Assembly: GCA_965229685.1 (NCBI GenBank)
Contig: OZ245920.1
Location: 1,550,001 to 1,614,000, forward strand
Direction of reading: 5' to 3'
DNA from: Pacificispira sp033344895
Lineage (GTDB): Bacteria; Pseudomonadota; Alphaproteobacteria; UBA8366; Aestuariispiraceae
Length of the DNA: 64,000 nt
Positions 37,406-45,474 of the stretch are shown here, one piece after another. The notes beneath the pieces are model-generated. The model saw only the letters and a program-made list of their open reading frames with translations, was not told where the DNA came from and did no database searches. How positions within the stretch are numbered: position 1 is the first letter of the stretch; every line of letters starts with the position of its first letter. Both the position numbers and the translations under genes were made by a program.

Positions 37406-38146
37406 TCAATCGAACAGGGCGTCGATATCGGCCTGTGAAATGCCCTGGTTCTCGAGTTGCGGACCGTTGAGTAGATCCTCGTCCTCGTCGACCGTCTCGC
37501 GGTTGGGCAGCGGCAGGTCCTCAAAGGCATGGACGCCCCAGATATCGATCATGGCAAGGACGCGCTGTTCGATGAACCGCACGGTCTCGACGACCTTGGT
37601 AATGCGCTGACCGGTAATGTCCTGGAAGTTGCTGGCCTCCAGGACACGCACGACCTGCGCGACGATTCGCTCGGTCGCATGCACGACGTCCTGATCGTCG
37701 TGACAGAGGCCCGCCAGATTGGCGGCCTCGACCTCGATCTGCTCGGCGGCTTCCAGAATGTCGTGGGTCGCCATTTCGGTCGATCGGACGATGGCGTCCA
37801 ACTCGTTCGATGCGGCCAACAGGCGGTCGTCTTCCGCCATGGGATGCTTGATCGCGGCGATTTCCGCCTTCGCCTTGGCGATGGACTTCACCAGCTGGGC
37901 GATCTCGACCTGGACGGCCTTGATGTCTTCCTTGTCGTTGTGCTCCGGGCCGCCGGCGGTCGAAGCCGGGACGGAACCTCCCATCATCGCGCGCATCTCG
38001 CTCATTTCCGCGCGCAAGGCGGCTATTTCCTCGACCAACGCACCGAAGTCGCCCGCGGGCGCCGCGCCGGCCGCGGAGACGGAAACGGTGGTCGGGCGGC
38101 TGCGTCGTTCGGCCGAGAAAGGCTTTCGGGAAGACGTATGGGGCAT
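37406..38146 (-). CDS. cheZ: Chemotaxis protein phosphatase CheZ
   Basis: This 246-residue, mostly helical protein dephosphorylates CheY-P. The active-site motif NFQDITGQRI supplies Asp176 and Gln180, equivalent to Asp143 and Gln147 of the E. coli enzyme. A long central helix is predicted from heptad-like Ala/Glu-rich sequence. The C-terminus SQADIDALFD is the expected CheY-tethering peptide and strongly resembles the CheY-binding N-terminus of FliM. No other chemotaxis or flagellar gene is in the window. Confidence 0.9.
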   Translation of the reverse strand: MPHTSSRKPFSAERRSRPTTVSVSAAGAAPAGDFGALVEEIAALRAEMSEMRAMMGGSVPASTAGGPEHNDKEDIKAVQVEIAQLVKSIAKAKAEIAAIKHPMAEDDRLLAASNELDAIVRSTEMATHDILEAAEQIEVEAANLAGLCHDDQDVVHATERIVAQVVRVLEASNFQDITGQRITKVVETVRFIEQRVLAMIDIWGVHAFEDLPLPNRETVDEDEDLLNGPQLENQGISQADIDALFD

Positions 38147-38307
38147 GTTGGGTCTCTCGTCAGCGCTGAATCCAGTTACGGGACCAGGGTCCGCCTCAGC
38201 ATGCCTGAAGACGCCCCCTTCGTCTCGCGGTACTATCGTCCCAAAATCTTAACGAAGCCTAACCGGCGGCGGAAAAAAATTATGCCCGATTGGGGTATTT
38301 TCACGTC

Positions 38308-38336
38308 TTGGCAACGTCGGGAACGATTGCTATAAG
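38308..38336 (+). promoter_or_regulatory. Sigma-70-type promoter for tRNA-Asn
   Basis: TTGGCA (38308-38313) and TATAAG (38331-38336) are separated by exactly 17 bases. Both boxes match the consensus in five of six positions. Transcription would begin near 38343, about 55 bases before the mature tRNA. Confidence 0.65.
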
Positions 38337-38398
38337 CCCGTCTCGCAGCGGGGCGGTGGCGATTTCAGGTCGCTCCCGACCCGGGCAGAGCATACTGA

Positions 38399-38473
38399 TC
38401 CGCGGTAGCTCAATGGTAGAGCAATCGGCTGTTAACCGATCGGCTGTAGGTTCGAATCCTACCCGCGGAGCCA
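38399..38473 (+). tRNA. tRNA-Asn (anticodon GTT)
   Basis: A complete cloverleaf is visible. The acceptor stem TCCGCGG pairs with CCGCGGA, the D arm contains AGCTCAATGGTAGAGC, the anticodon loop is CTGTTAA with anticodon GTT, and the T arm contains GGTTCGAATCC. The discriminator is G and CCA is encoded at 38471-38473. A promoter and a terminator flank it. Confidence 0.97.
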
Positions 38474-38481
38474 ATTCAAAG

Positions 38482-38511
38482 AACGCCGTCCCTCTGGGGC
38501 GGCGTTTTTCT
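38482..38511 (+). terminator. Intrinsic terminator after tRNA-Asn
   Basis: An 11-bp stem AACGCCGTCCC pairs with GGGGCGGCGTT (one G-U pair) around a TCT loop and is followed by TTTTTC. It lies nine bases after the tRNA 3' end and is a textbook intrinsic terminator. Confidence 0.85.
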
Positions 38512-38601
38512 TTGTCCATAGGGCGAATTTTGAAGGCGAAGGGAGTGGTAGGTGCGCTTATTGAGCTATGCCGCCCTCTGATCGGCACCTGGCTGCCGGA
38601 C

Positions 38602-39933
38602 TCAGCGGGCGGGAGGCTTCCTGTCGGGCCTCACGATGCGGACTTCGCGCTGCGGGAAGGGGATTTCGATCTGATGTTCCTGCAGCGCCTTCCAGATCAT
38701 GAACAGCAGATCGGCGCCGACGCGGTTCTTGCCGTCGTCGACACCCTCCATCCAGAATTCGACGAGAATTTCGATACCGTTATCGCCGAAGCTCGAGATT
38801 TCGGCGTCCGGTCGTTCTTCGATCGGCAGGTTCGGTCCCGACAGGACCTGCGGGTGGGACGCCACGACGTCTCTCACAATCTCGAACAGTTTCTCCAGAT
38901 CGGTTCCGTAAGCGACTGAGAAATAGAGTGGATAGCGCTGCTTCTTGTTGTAGTGGGTCCAGTTAACGAAGGCCGTGGTGATAAAGCGCTCGTTCGGGAC
39001 CATAATGTCCTTGTTGTCGAAGGTCTGGAGGGTCGCGGAGCGCATGCTCAGTTCACGCAGGACGCCGGACCGGCCGTCTTCCAGTTCGATGAAATCGCCG
39101 ATCGCAATCGACCGGTCCAGAAGGATGATGATGCCGGAAATGAAGTTTGAGGCGATCTGCTGCAAGCCGAACCCCAGACCGACACCGATTGCGCCCCCGA
39201 CAACGACAAGCGCGGTGAGGTCGATGCCGGCGATCTGCAGGAACAGCAGCGCGACGACCATGAACAGCAGGATCTGGAAGCTCTTGAGGGCAAGCTCGCG
39301 GGTGGTGTCGTCATGGGTCACGCGCCGCCGAATGAAACTCTGTCCCGTGGCGTTTGAAAGGCGGCCGAGCCAAAACAGGATCGCGCCGAAAATTACGGTC
39401 CGGATGATCCCGTATGCGGTGACGGAAATGCTGCCAAGGTCGAAATTGATTCCCTCCGCGACGGCAATGGCGTCATCGAGAAGGCCGATCGCATAGAGGA
39501 TCGTGATCGGGACCAGGATGATCAGCGTGAAGTATTTCACTGCGCCGTCGCGCGTGACCTTTGTTGCGATGACATAGAGGAGTGACAGGAAGTTCATGCC
39601 CTGGACAAGCTGGACCAGCCATGTCCGATCGAAGAACTCCCCACTGAGGACGACGGCGACACCCAAGAGGGCCGCGCTCATGGCCGGGAACAGAAGCTCG
39701 CGCGTGTAGTACGCCGCCGCGCCGACGCGGTCGACGATTCGACGCGCGGCGGGCGCGTCACCCGGGTCTGTCTCGACCGGGGCGGGGAGGCGCTGCCGGA
39801 TGGCCCGGGACAGGATCCAGGCGACGAAAATCGTCACCGCGATCGTGGCGACCTGGTAGTAAAACGTCCGTCTCGTAAGCGTCTCAATGACGAGGTCGCG
39901 GACGGATTCAATCCAAATCAGGCCTTCGGGCAC
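38602..39933 (-). CDS. MscS-family mechanosensitive ion channel
   Basis: This 443-residue inner-membrane protein releases osmolytes on hypo-osmotic shock. Several membrane helices precede the pore/beta-domain signature GVGLGFGLQQIASNFISGIIIL-like block and the IAIGDFIELEDG segment, followed by NERFITTAFVNWT. It is longer at the N-terminus than E. coli MscS, with extra helices as in MscK/YbdG-type channels. GTG 39933 preceded by GAGAG is preferred; a TTG at 39963 lacks a ribosome site. Confidence 0.88.
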   Translation of the reverse strand: MPEGLIWIESVRDLVIETLTRRTFYYQVATIAVTIFVAWILSRAIRQRLPAPVETDPGDAPAARRIVDRVGAAAYYTRELLFPAMSAALLGVAVVLSGEFFDRTWLVQLVQGMNFLSLLYVIATKVTRDGAVKYFTLIILVPITILYAIGLLDDAIAVAEGINFDLGSISVTAYGIIRTVIFGAILFWLGRLSNATGQSFIRRRVTHDDTTRELALKSFQILLFMVVALLFLQIAGIDLTALVVVGGAIGVGLGFGLQQIASNFISGIIILLDRSIAIGDFIELEDGRSGVLRELSMRSATLQTFDNKDIMVPNERFITTAFVNWTHYNKKQRYPLYFSVAYGTDLEKLFEIVRDVVASHPQVLSGPNLPIEERPDAEISSFGDNGIEILVEFWMEGVDDGKNRVGADLLFMIWKALQEHQIEIPFPQREVRIVRPDRKPPAR

Positions 39934-40124
39934 GGTGGTCTCTCGAATTGCGTTTCGGGCCAATATCTTAACGTGCGTCGGCGACGCGTGGAAGCCACAA
40001 CGGCGCGTGCGGCTCGATCCGACGCAGCCATGCCTCCGGAAACCGGATTCCTGCGGCAGCGCTGCCTCGCGACGGCGTCATCCCGACCGGTGCGGTCTAC
40101 CGCAATTGTTCGGTGGTGCTGAGC

Positions 40125-40532
40125 TTAGCCTGGAAGGCCATCCACTTTCGGAACCTCTTCCGAATCCGAGTCCCATTCAGCGCGGCTTGCGAAGCAGATA
40201 TGGGCACTAGGTCGAATACCGATCGCGCCATCGATACTTCCGGCAGGGACGACCACCAAGGCACCCTCCATCTGAACACTCGGAAGAGCCGATCCGCATC
40301 TGAGGCAGAAACTCTTCTCGTGCCTTGTCTCCGGAACCCGATAGGTCTGGACGAAATCGAGCCCGGAAAGCCAGTCTACCGTGGCTGTCGATGAGAACAG
40401 ATTGGCCGCATGCGCGGACCCCGTGTCCTTTCGACAACGCTTGCAGTGACAGAGAAAGAAGCTCTCAAAATCACCGGAGATCTGAAATTTTACAGTTCCG
40501 CACAGACAGGATCCGGCTGTGGTAGGGGTCAT
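40125..40532 (-). CDS. GFA-family (glutathione-dependent formaldehyde-activating-like) zinc protein
   Basis: This 135-residue protein has the zinc-binding Cys pattern of the GFA/CENP-V fold: CLCG near the N-terminus, CHCKRCRK about 20 residues later, and CLRCGS around residue 75. True substrates are known for only a few members. Base composition is lower in GC than the neighbours, suggesting later acquisition. ATG 40532 gives the standard length. Confidence 0.85.
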   Translation of the reverse strand: MTPTTAGSCLCGTVKFQISGDFESFFLCHCKRCRKDTGSAHAANLFSSTATVDWLSGLDFVQTYRVPETRHEKSFCLRCGSALPSVQMEGALVVVPAGSIDGAIGIRPSAHICFASRAEWDSDSEEVPKVDGLPG

Positions 40533-41026
40533 AACAACATGCTCGTAGTCGTTTGATACGGACTCGCAGTGGTGGTCGCACCCGCCGGATCGTTTTGGCT
40601 GAAGCTCGGTTCGAGAATGAACGGGACGCGATTGGTTGCACAACTCAAATCTCGTCGCTCCTCTAGACATTGGAGCGTGGCCCCTTCGTCCCCCAGCTCA
40701 AGTTCGTCTCCAAAATCAACATGAAGAATGTATCCGATTGCAGAGCAATCCGTGGGACAGGCCGTGACGCTCTTGGTCTCGGTCTATAATGTTTCCGGAG
40801 GATCGCGATCCGACGTCGCTTTTTCGGTGGAGTGGAGCCTCATTGCGCTTCATGTCCGATGGATTGCGCTTAACAGCGACCTTGGGATTTCGGGTCGGCA
40901 TGCCAAGTCGTCGGCAATTCGAATGGTGCGGCAACGCTGTTCGAACCGTGGCAGGATGTATTTCGGTAGAGACGGGTGAACAGGTTGGGCTTTCCGGCTG
41001 GTAGTCCCGTCAGCAGGGGAAGCACC
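40533..41026. other. 494-base intergenic stretch, no supported gene
   Basis: This stretch lies between the divergent GFA gene and the arginine decarboxylase. Short open frames exist on both strands (for example 40728-40979 and 40716-40934), but none has family similarity, a good start site or a plausible product. Composition is visibly less GC-rich than the surroundings. Promoters for both flanking genes must lie here, but none was identified with confidence. Confidence 0.6.
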
Positions 41027-43318
41027 ATGAAGTTTCGTTTTCCGATTGTGATCATCGACGAGGACTTTCGGTCCGAGAATTCGTCGGGTTCCGGCATCAG
41101 GGCGATTGCGCAGGCGATTGAAGACGAGGGGTTCGAGGTCCTGGGGGCCACGAGTTACGGCGACCTGTCGAAATTCGCGCAACAGCAGTCGAGGGCCAGC
41201 GCCTTTGTCCTGTCCATCGATGATGAGGAATTTACACCGGGCCCCGAAATCGACCCCGCCATCGAAAATCTGAGAAGCTTCATCGAAGAGGTCCGGTGGA
41301 AGAACACCGAAGTCCCGATCTACGTCTATGGTGAAACCAAGACCAGCCGTCATATTCCGAACGACATTCTGCGCGAATTGCACGGCTTCATTCACATGTT
41401 CGAGGATACGCCGGAATTCGTTGCACGGCATATCATTCGCGAGGCGAAGGGTTATATCGAGGGGATTCAGCCGCCCTTCTTCAAGGCGCTGCTGGATTAT
41501 GCCGAAGACGGATCCTATTCGTGGCACTGCCCCGGGCATTCCGGCGGGGTCGCCTTTCTGAAAAGTCCGATCGGGCAGATGTACCACCAGTTCTATGGCG
41601 AAAACATGCTTCGCGCCGATGTCTGCAATGCGGTCGAGGAACTGGGTCAGCTTCTGGATCACAATGGTGCGATCGGCGATTCCGAAAGGAACGCGGCGCG
41701 GATATTCAACGCGGATCACTGCTTCTTCGTCACCAACGGCACGTCGACCTCCAACAAGATGGTCTGGCACCATACGGTGGCGCCCGGCGATGTCGTGGTC
41801 GTGGACCGGAACTGCCATAAGTCGATCCTGCACTCGATCATCATGACGGGCGCGGTACCGGTGTTTCTGAAGCCGACACGCAATCATCACGGCATCATCG
41901 GCCCGATCCCCAAGGCCGAGTTCGAACCGGCATCGATCAAGGCAAAGATCCGTGCCAACCCGCTTCTGGAAGGGGTGGACCCGGACACTGTCAGGCCGCG
42001 GATTCTCACGCTGACCCAATCGACTTATGACGGTGTGTTGTACAATACCGAGGTCATCAAGGGACTTCTCGACGGTTATGTCGACAATCTGCATTTCGAC
42101 GAGGCCTGGCTGCCGCATGCGGCATTTCACCCGTTCTATCAGACCTATCATTCCATGGGCCGCAAGCGGCCGCGGATGAAGCATTCGATGACCTATGCGA
42201 CGCAATCGGTCCACAAGCTCCTGGCCGGAATCAGTCAGGCCAGTCACGTGCTGGTGCAGGATTCCCAAGGGGTTGGGCTGGACCGGCATCGCTTCAATGA
42301 AGCGTACCTGATGCATATCAGCACCAGCCCGCAATACAGCATCATCGCCAGTTGCGACGTGGCCGCCGCCATGATGGAGCCACCCGGCGGTACGGCGCTG
42401 GTCGAGGAAAGCATCTATGAAGCCCTGGATTTCCGCCGTGCGATGCGGAAGGTCGACGAGGAGTTCGGCGCGGACGACTGGTGGTTCCAGGTCTGGGGGC
42501 CTGAGGGATTGGCCGAGGAAGGTCTCGGTGTCACGGACGATTGGGTGCTGAACCGGACGGATTCAGGCAGTGCCCGGGCCACCGCCGAGCAGGATTCCTG
42601 GCATGGATTCGGCGAAATTGCGCCGAATTTCAATCTTCTGGACCCGATCAAGGCCACGATCATAACGCCAGGTTTGAAACTGGACGGCCATTTCGAGGAC
42701 TGGGGGATACCGGCCTCGATGGTCAGCAAGTATCTGGCGGAACATGGCGTGGTGGTCGAAAAGACGGGTCTCTACAGCTTCTTCATCATGTTCACGATCG
42801 GGATCACCAAGGGGCGGTGGAACACGCTGCTGACGGCGCTGCAGCAGTTCAAGGACGATCATGCGCGCAATCAGCCCATGTGGCGCTGCATGCCGGAGTT
42901 CTGCGCCAAGCATCCGCGTTACCAGCGCATGGGGTTGCGCGATCTGTGTGATCATGTCCATCAGCTTTACGCAAAGCATGACGTCGCGGTGCTTTCTACC
43001 GAGATGTATCTCAGCGACCTGACACCGGCGATGAACCCGGGCGCCGCATTTTCCCAGATCGCGCGGGGGGAGACCGAGCGCGTGCCGATTGACGAACTCG
43101 AAGGGCGGATCACGACAAATCTCATCACCCCGTACCCGCCCGGCATTCCTCTTCTGATTCCCGGCGAGAAGTTCAATCGAAGGATCGTGGAATACCTTCA
43201 GTTCAATCGCGCGTTTTCCCAGGAATGCCCCGGGTTTGAGGTGGATATTCATGGGCTCGTTCAGGAGAGGCGCCCTGACGGCACGGTGGCGTATTTCGCG
43301 GATTGCGTGGCCGGCTGA
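41027..43318 (+). CDS. Arginine decarboxylase (AdiA-type, PLP-dependent Orn/Lys/Arg decarboxylase)
   Basis: This 763-residue member of the large Orn/Lys/Arg decarboxylase family has an N-terminal receiver-like wing domain (about 1-130) and a PLP domain beginning at WHCPGHSGG. The PLP-binding Lys397 lies in QSVHKLLAG. Several blocks (VTNGTSTSNKM, DRNCHKS, KPTRN, STYDG, DPVK-like LDPIKATI, PYPPGIPLLIPGE) match AdiA more than lysine or ornithine decarboxylases, so arginine is the likely substrate, giving agmatine. GGGGA precedes ATG 41027. No AdiC antiporter is adjacent, so a role in polyamine synthesis is as likely as acid resistance. Confidence 0.88.
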   Translation: MKFRFPIVIIDEDFRSENSSGSGIRAIAQAIEDEGFEVLGATSYGDLSKFAQQQSRASAFVLSIDDEEFTPGPEIDPAIENLRSFIEEVRWKNTEVPIYVYGETKTSRHIPNDILRELHGFIHMFEDTPEFVARHIIREAKGYIEGIQPPFFKALLDYAEDGSYSWHCPGHSGGVAFLKSPIGQMYHQFYGENMLRADVCNAVEELGQLLDHNGAIGDSERNAARIFNADHCFFVTNGTSTSNKMVWHHTVAPGDVVVVDRNCHKSILHSIIMTGAVPVFLKPTRNHHGIIGPIPKAEFEPASIKAKIRANPLLEGVDPDTVRPRILTLTQSTYDGVLYNTEVIKGLLDGYVDNLHFDEAWLPHAAFHPFYQTYHSMGRKRPRMKHSMTYATQSVHKLLAGISQASHVLVQDSQGVGLDRHRFNEAYLMHISTSPQYSIIASCDVAAAMMEPPGGTALVEESIYEALDFRRAMRKVDEEFGADDWWFQVWGPEGLAEEGLGVTDDWVLNRTDSGSARATAEQDSWHGFGEIAPNFNLLDPIKATIITPGLKLDGHFEDWGIPASMVSKYLAEHGVVVEKTGLYSFFIMFTIGITKGRWNTLLTALQQFKDDHARNQPMWRCMPEFCAKHPRYQRMGLRDLCDHVHQLYAKHDVAVLSTEMYLSDLTPAMNPGAAFSQIARGETERVPIDELEGRITTNLITPYPPGIPLLIPGEKFNRRIVEYLQFNRAFSQECPGFEVDIHGLVQERRPDGTVAYFADCVAG

Positions 43319-43602
43319 CCGGATGGCCCTATGACGGTGGGCGATTGAACACCCCGTATCGCCGCCTTGTTGATATTCGCACTATGGCTGCAACGACCTT
43401 GGATACCGGCGGGTCAGTCGGCGGGAAAATCCTGTCAAACGGCGTTGGATTGTGCTGGATTTTGCCATAATTGTTGCGTTGCAACTGGCGGCCACGGGTT
43501 CTTCACTGCGGTTAAGTTAGTGGGGTCGGTGTTTCGCCGTGACGCCGCCCGGTACCGGCCTATGGGCGATTTCGGACGCATTTCCAACTTGGGAGCGCTT
43601 AT
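43319..43602. other. 284-base intergenic region before tamA
   Basis: No gene is supported here. A possible promoter for tamAB is TTGGAT...CATAAT around 43446-43472, but the spacing of about 15 bases and the weak upstream box make it poor. No hairpin with a T run was seen after the decarboxylase gene. Confidence 0.35.
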
Positions 43603-45474
43603 TTGCACGAACGGCTTCAGGTGTCAGCAATCCGGCGTCGGCTCGTTCCCGCGCTCCTCTGGGGCGTCCTCCTGGTGTTGGTACAGGCCGCGCTCTGGGT
43701 TTCACCGGTCTTCTCCAAGGACGACGCGCCAATTCCCTACACCCTTCGTTTCGATGCCGAAGATGCTGTCCTGGCCGAATTCGAGGCCCCTCTGAGAGAA
43801 GTCAGTCTATCGGTCAGTCTGTCGGACAACCCGCCGCGCACGCGTCCGGCCCTGAATCGTCGGCTGGAACAGGATGTCGAGAGGTTCGTTCGATTGCTCC
43901 GGTCTCGCGGGTATTATCAGGCCGATGTGAGCTATCGGCTTGAGAGAGCGGGGGCCGACGGTTCGGACGTTGTCGCCGTCTTCCGGATCGAACCCGGGAC
44001 GCTCTTTCTAATTGAGGAAGTGTTGATCGCGGCCGATGGAGAGGCCCCCGACGATGCGTCCGATTCCTTGCTGACGGAACTGGGATTGGATCTGGGGGCG
44101 CCAGCAACGGCGCAATCGGTTCTCGTCGGACAAACATCACTGGAAAGGCATTATCGTCGAAACGGACACCCGATTGCCAAGGTCACGGACCGTACCACCA
44201 CGATCGTACCCGAACGACACACGATGCGGGTGACCTATAGGGTCCAGCGTGGCCCGAAGGCCATATTCGGCGCTGCACTCTTCAACGGTCTGGAGCAGGT
44301 CGAAACAGCTTATGTGGAACAGCAGATCACGTGGCAGCCTGGACAGGACTACGATGTAAGTCTGGTTGAAGATTTTCAAAGAAAGCTGGTTCAGACAGGC
44401 TTGTTCGAGAGCGCCGTCGTCGCGCCGGTAACCGATGGCTTTTCGGAAACCTCCAGCGATGACAGCCCGGTATCGACGGATATTCGCGTCACGGTACAGG
44501 AACGTCCGCACAGGTCCCTCGGGTTCGGGGCGAGCTATTCGACGAGCATCGGCCCGACGGCGCGCGCATTCTGGGAGCATCGGAATCTGTTCGGTCAGGC
44601 GGAGCGTTTCCGCAGTGCCCTGATCCTGTCCCCCATCGAGCGTGGTGTCGATGTCACGTTTCGAAAGCCGTATTTCCTGCAGGATGACCAGGCGTTCCTT
44701 ACGCAAGGTGACTTCAAGGAAGTTACAAGCGATGCATTCGACGAACGGCGCGCCGAGGCCTTCGTCGGCGTCGAGCGACGCCTGTCGGAAACATGGTCTG
44801 CCACGATAGGTCCGACCTTGGATCTGATCAGTCAGGAATCTGACACGGTCAGCGAGTCTGAGGTCGTTCTCTTGGGTGTCAGGGGGAATCTCAAACGGGA
44901 CAGCACAGACAATCTCTTGAATCCGACCCGCGGCGGGCGTCTCGATCTCGCATTGTCCCCCTACCAGGACGTGATGTCATCGGCGGATCCCTTCGTGAGC
45001 GCGGCCGTCGTCGGGTCGAGATATCTTCAGATCGATGGTGATGGCGACTTCGTTCTCGCCGGACGTGCAAAGATTGGCGCCATTCTGGGGACGGAGCTGG
45101 CGGATGTACCGGCCAGCAAACGGTTCTACGCCGGTGGCGGTGGATCGGTTCGGGGATATGGCTTCCAGAGATTGGGTCCTTTGGACGGCTCTCTGGATCC
45201 GATCGGCGGACGATCGATACTGGAGTTCGGCGCGGAGCTACGCTTCAAGGTCACTGAAGAGTTCGGAATAGTACCCTTCGTGGAAGCCGGAAATGTCTAC
45301 CTGGAGGACGTTCCGCCATTGGCCGAGTTTGATCTACGCTGGGGGGCCGGTATCGGTGTCCGGTACTTCACGGAGTTCGGTCCCATACGCTTCGACGTGG
45401 CGGTACCCATCGATCAGCGGGAGAATATCGACGATCCCTTCCAGCTATATGTCAGTCTGGGGCAGGCCTTCTGA
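43603..45474 (+). CDS. tamA: Outer-membrane assembly factor TamA (Omp85 family)
   Basis: This 623-residue outer-membrane protein has an N-terminal signal helix (about residues 12-38), three POTRA-like domains (about 40-290) and a C-terminal 16-strand barrel. The lid-lock motif VRGY is in GGGGSVRGYGF, and the protein ends in the outer-membrane signature with a terminal Phe. With TamB it helps assemble autotransporters and other outer-membrane proteins and may move phospholipids. TTG 43603 is chosen for its GGGAG seven bases upstream; a GTG at 43621 is an alternative. tamB starts within its stop codon. Confidence 0.92.
   Translation: MHERLQVSAIRRRLVPALLWGVLLVLVQAALWVSPVFSKDDAPIPYTLRFDAEDAVLAEFEAPLREVSLSVSLSDNPPRTRPALNRRLEQDVERFVRLLRSRGYYQADVSYRLERAGADGSDVVAVFRIEPGTLFLIEEVLIAADGEAPDDASDSLLTELGLDLGAPATAQSVLVGQTSLERHYRRNGHPIAKVTDRTTTIVPERHTMRVTYRVQRGPKAIFGAALFNGLEQVETAYVEQQITWQPGQDYDVSLVEDFQRKLVQTGLFESAVVAPVTDGFSETSSDDSPVSTDIRVTVQERPHRSLGFGASYSTSIGPTARAFWEHRNLFGQAERFRSALILSPIERGVDVTFRKPYFLQDDQAFLTQGDFKEVTSDAFDERRAEAFVGVERRLSETWSATIGPTLDLISQESDTVSESEVVLLGVRGNLKRDSTDNLLNPTRGGRLDLALSPYQDVMSSADPFVSAAVVGSRYLQIDGDGDFVLAGRAKIGAILGTELADVPASKRFYAGGGGSVRGYGFQRLGPLDGSLDPIGGRSILEFGAELRFKVTEEFGIVPFVEAGNVYLEDVPPLAEFDLRWGAGIGVRYFTEFGPIRFDVAVPIDQRENIDDPFQLYVSLGQAF

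Noticed and set aside
37529..38335. Plus-strand frame opposite cheZ
   Set aside because: CheZ motifs (Asp176, Gln180 and the CheY-binding tail) are all on the minus strand.
38290..38919. Plus-strand frame running across the tRNA and MscS 3' end
   Set aside because: It overlaps tRNA-Asn and its terminator and has no family similarity.
40716..41004. Three short frames upstream of the arginine decarboxylase
   Set aside because: They lack good starts and similarity and overlap one another; the region is better read as intergenic.
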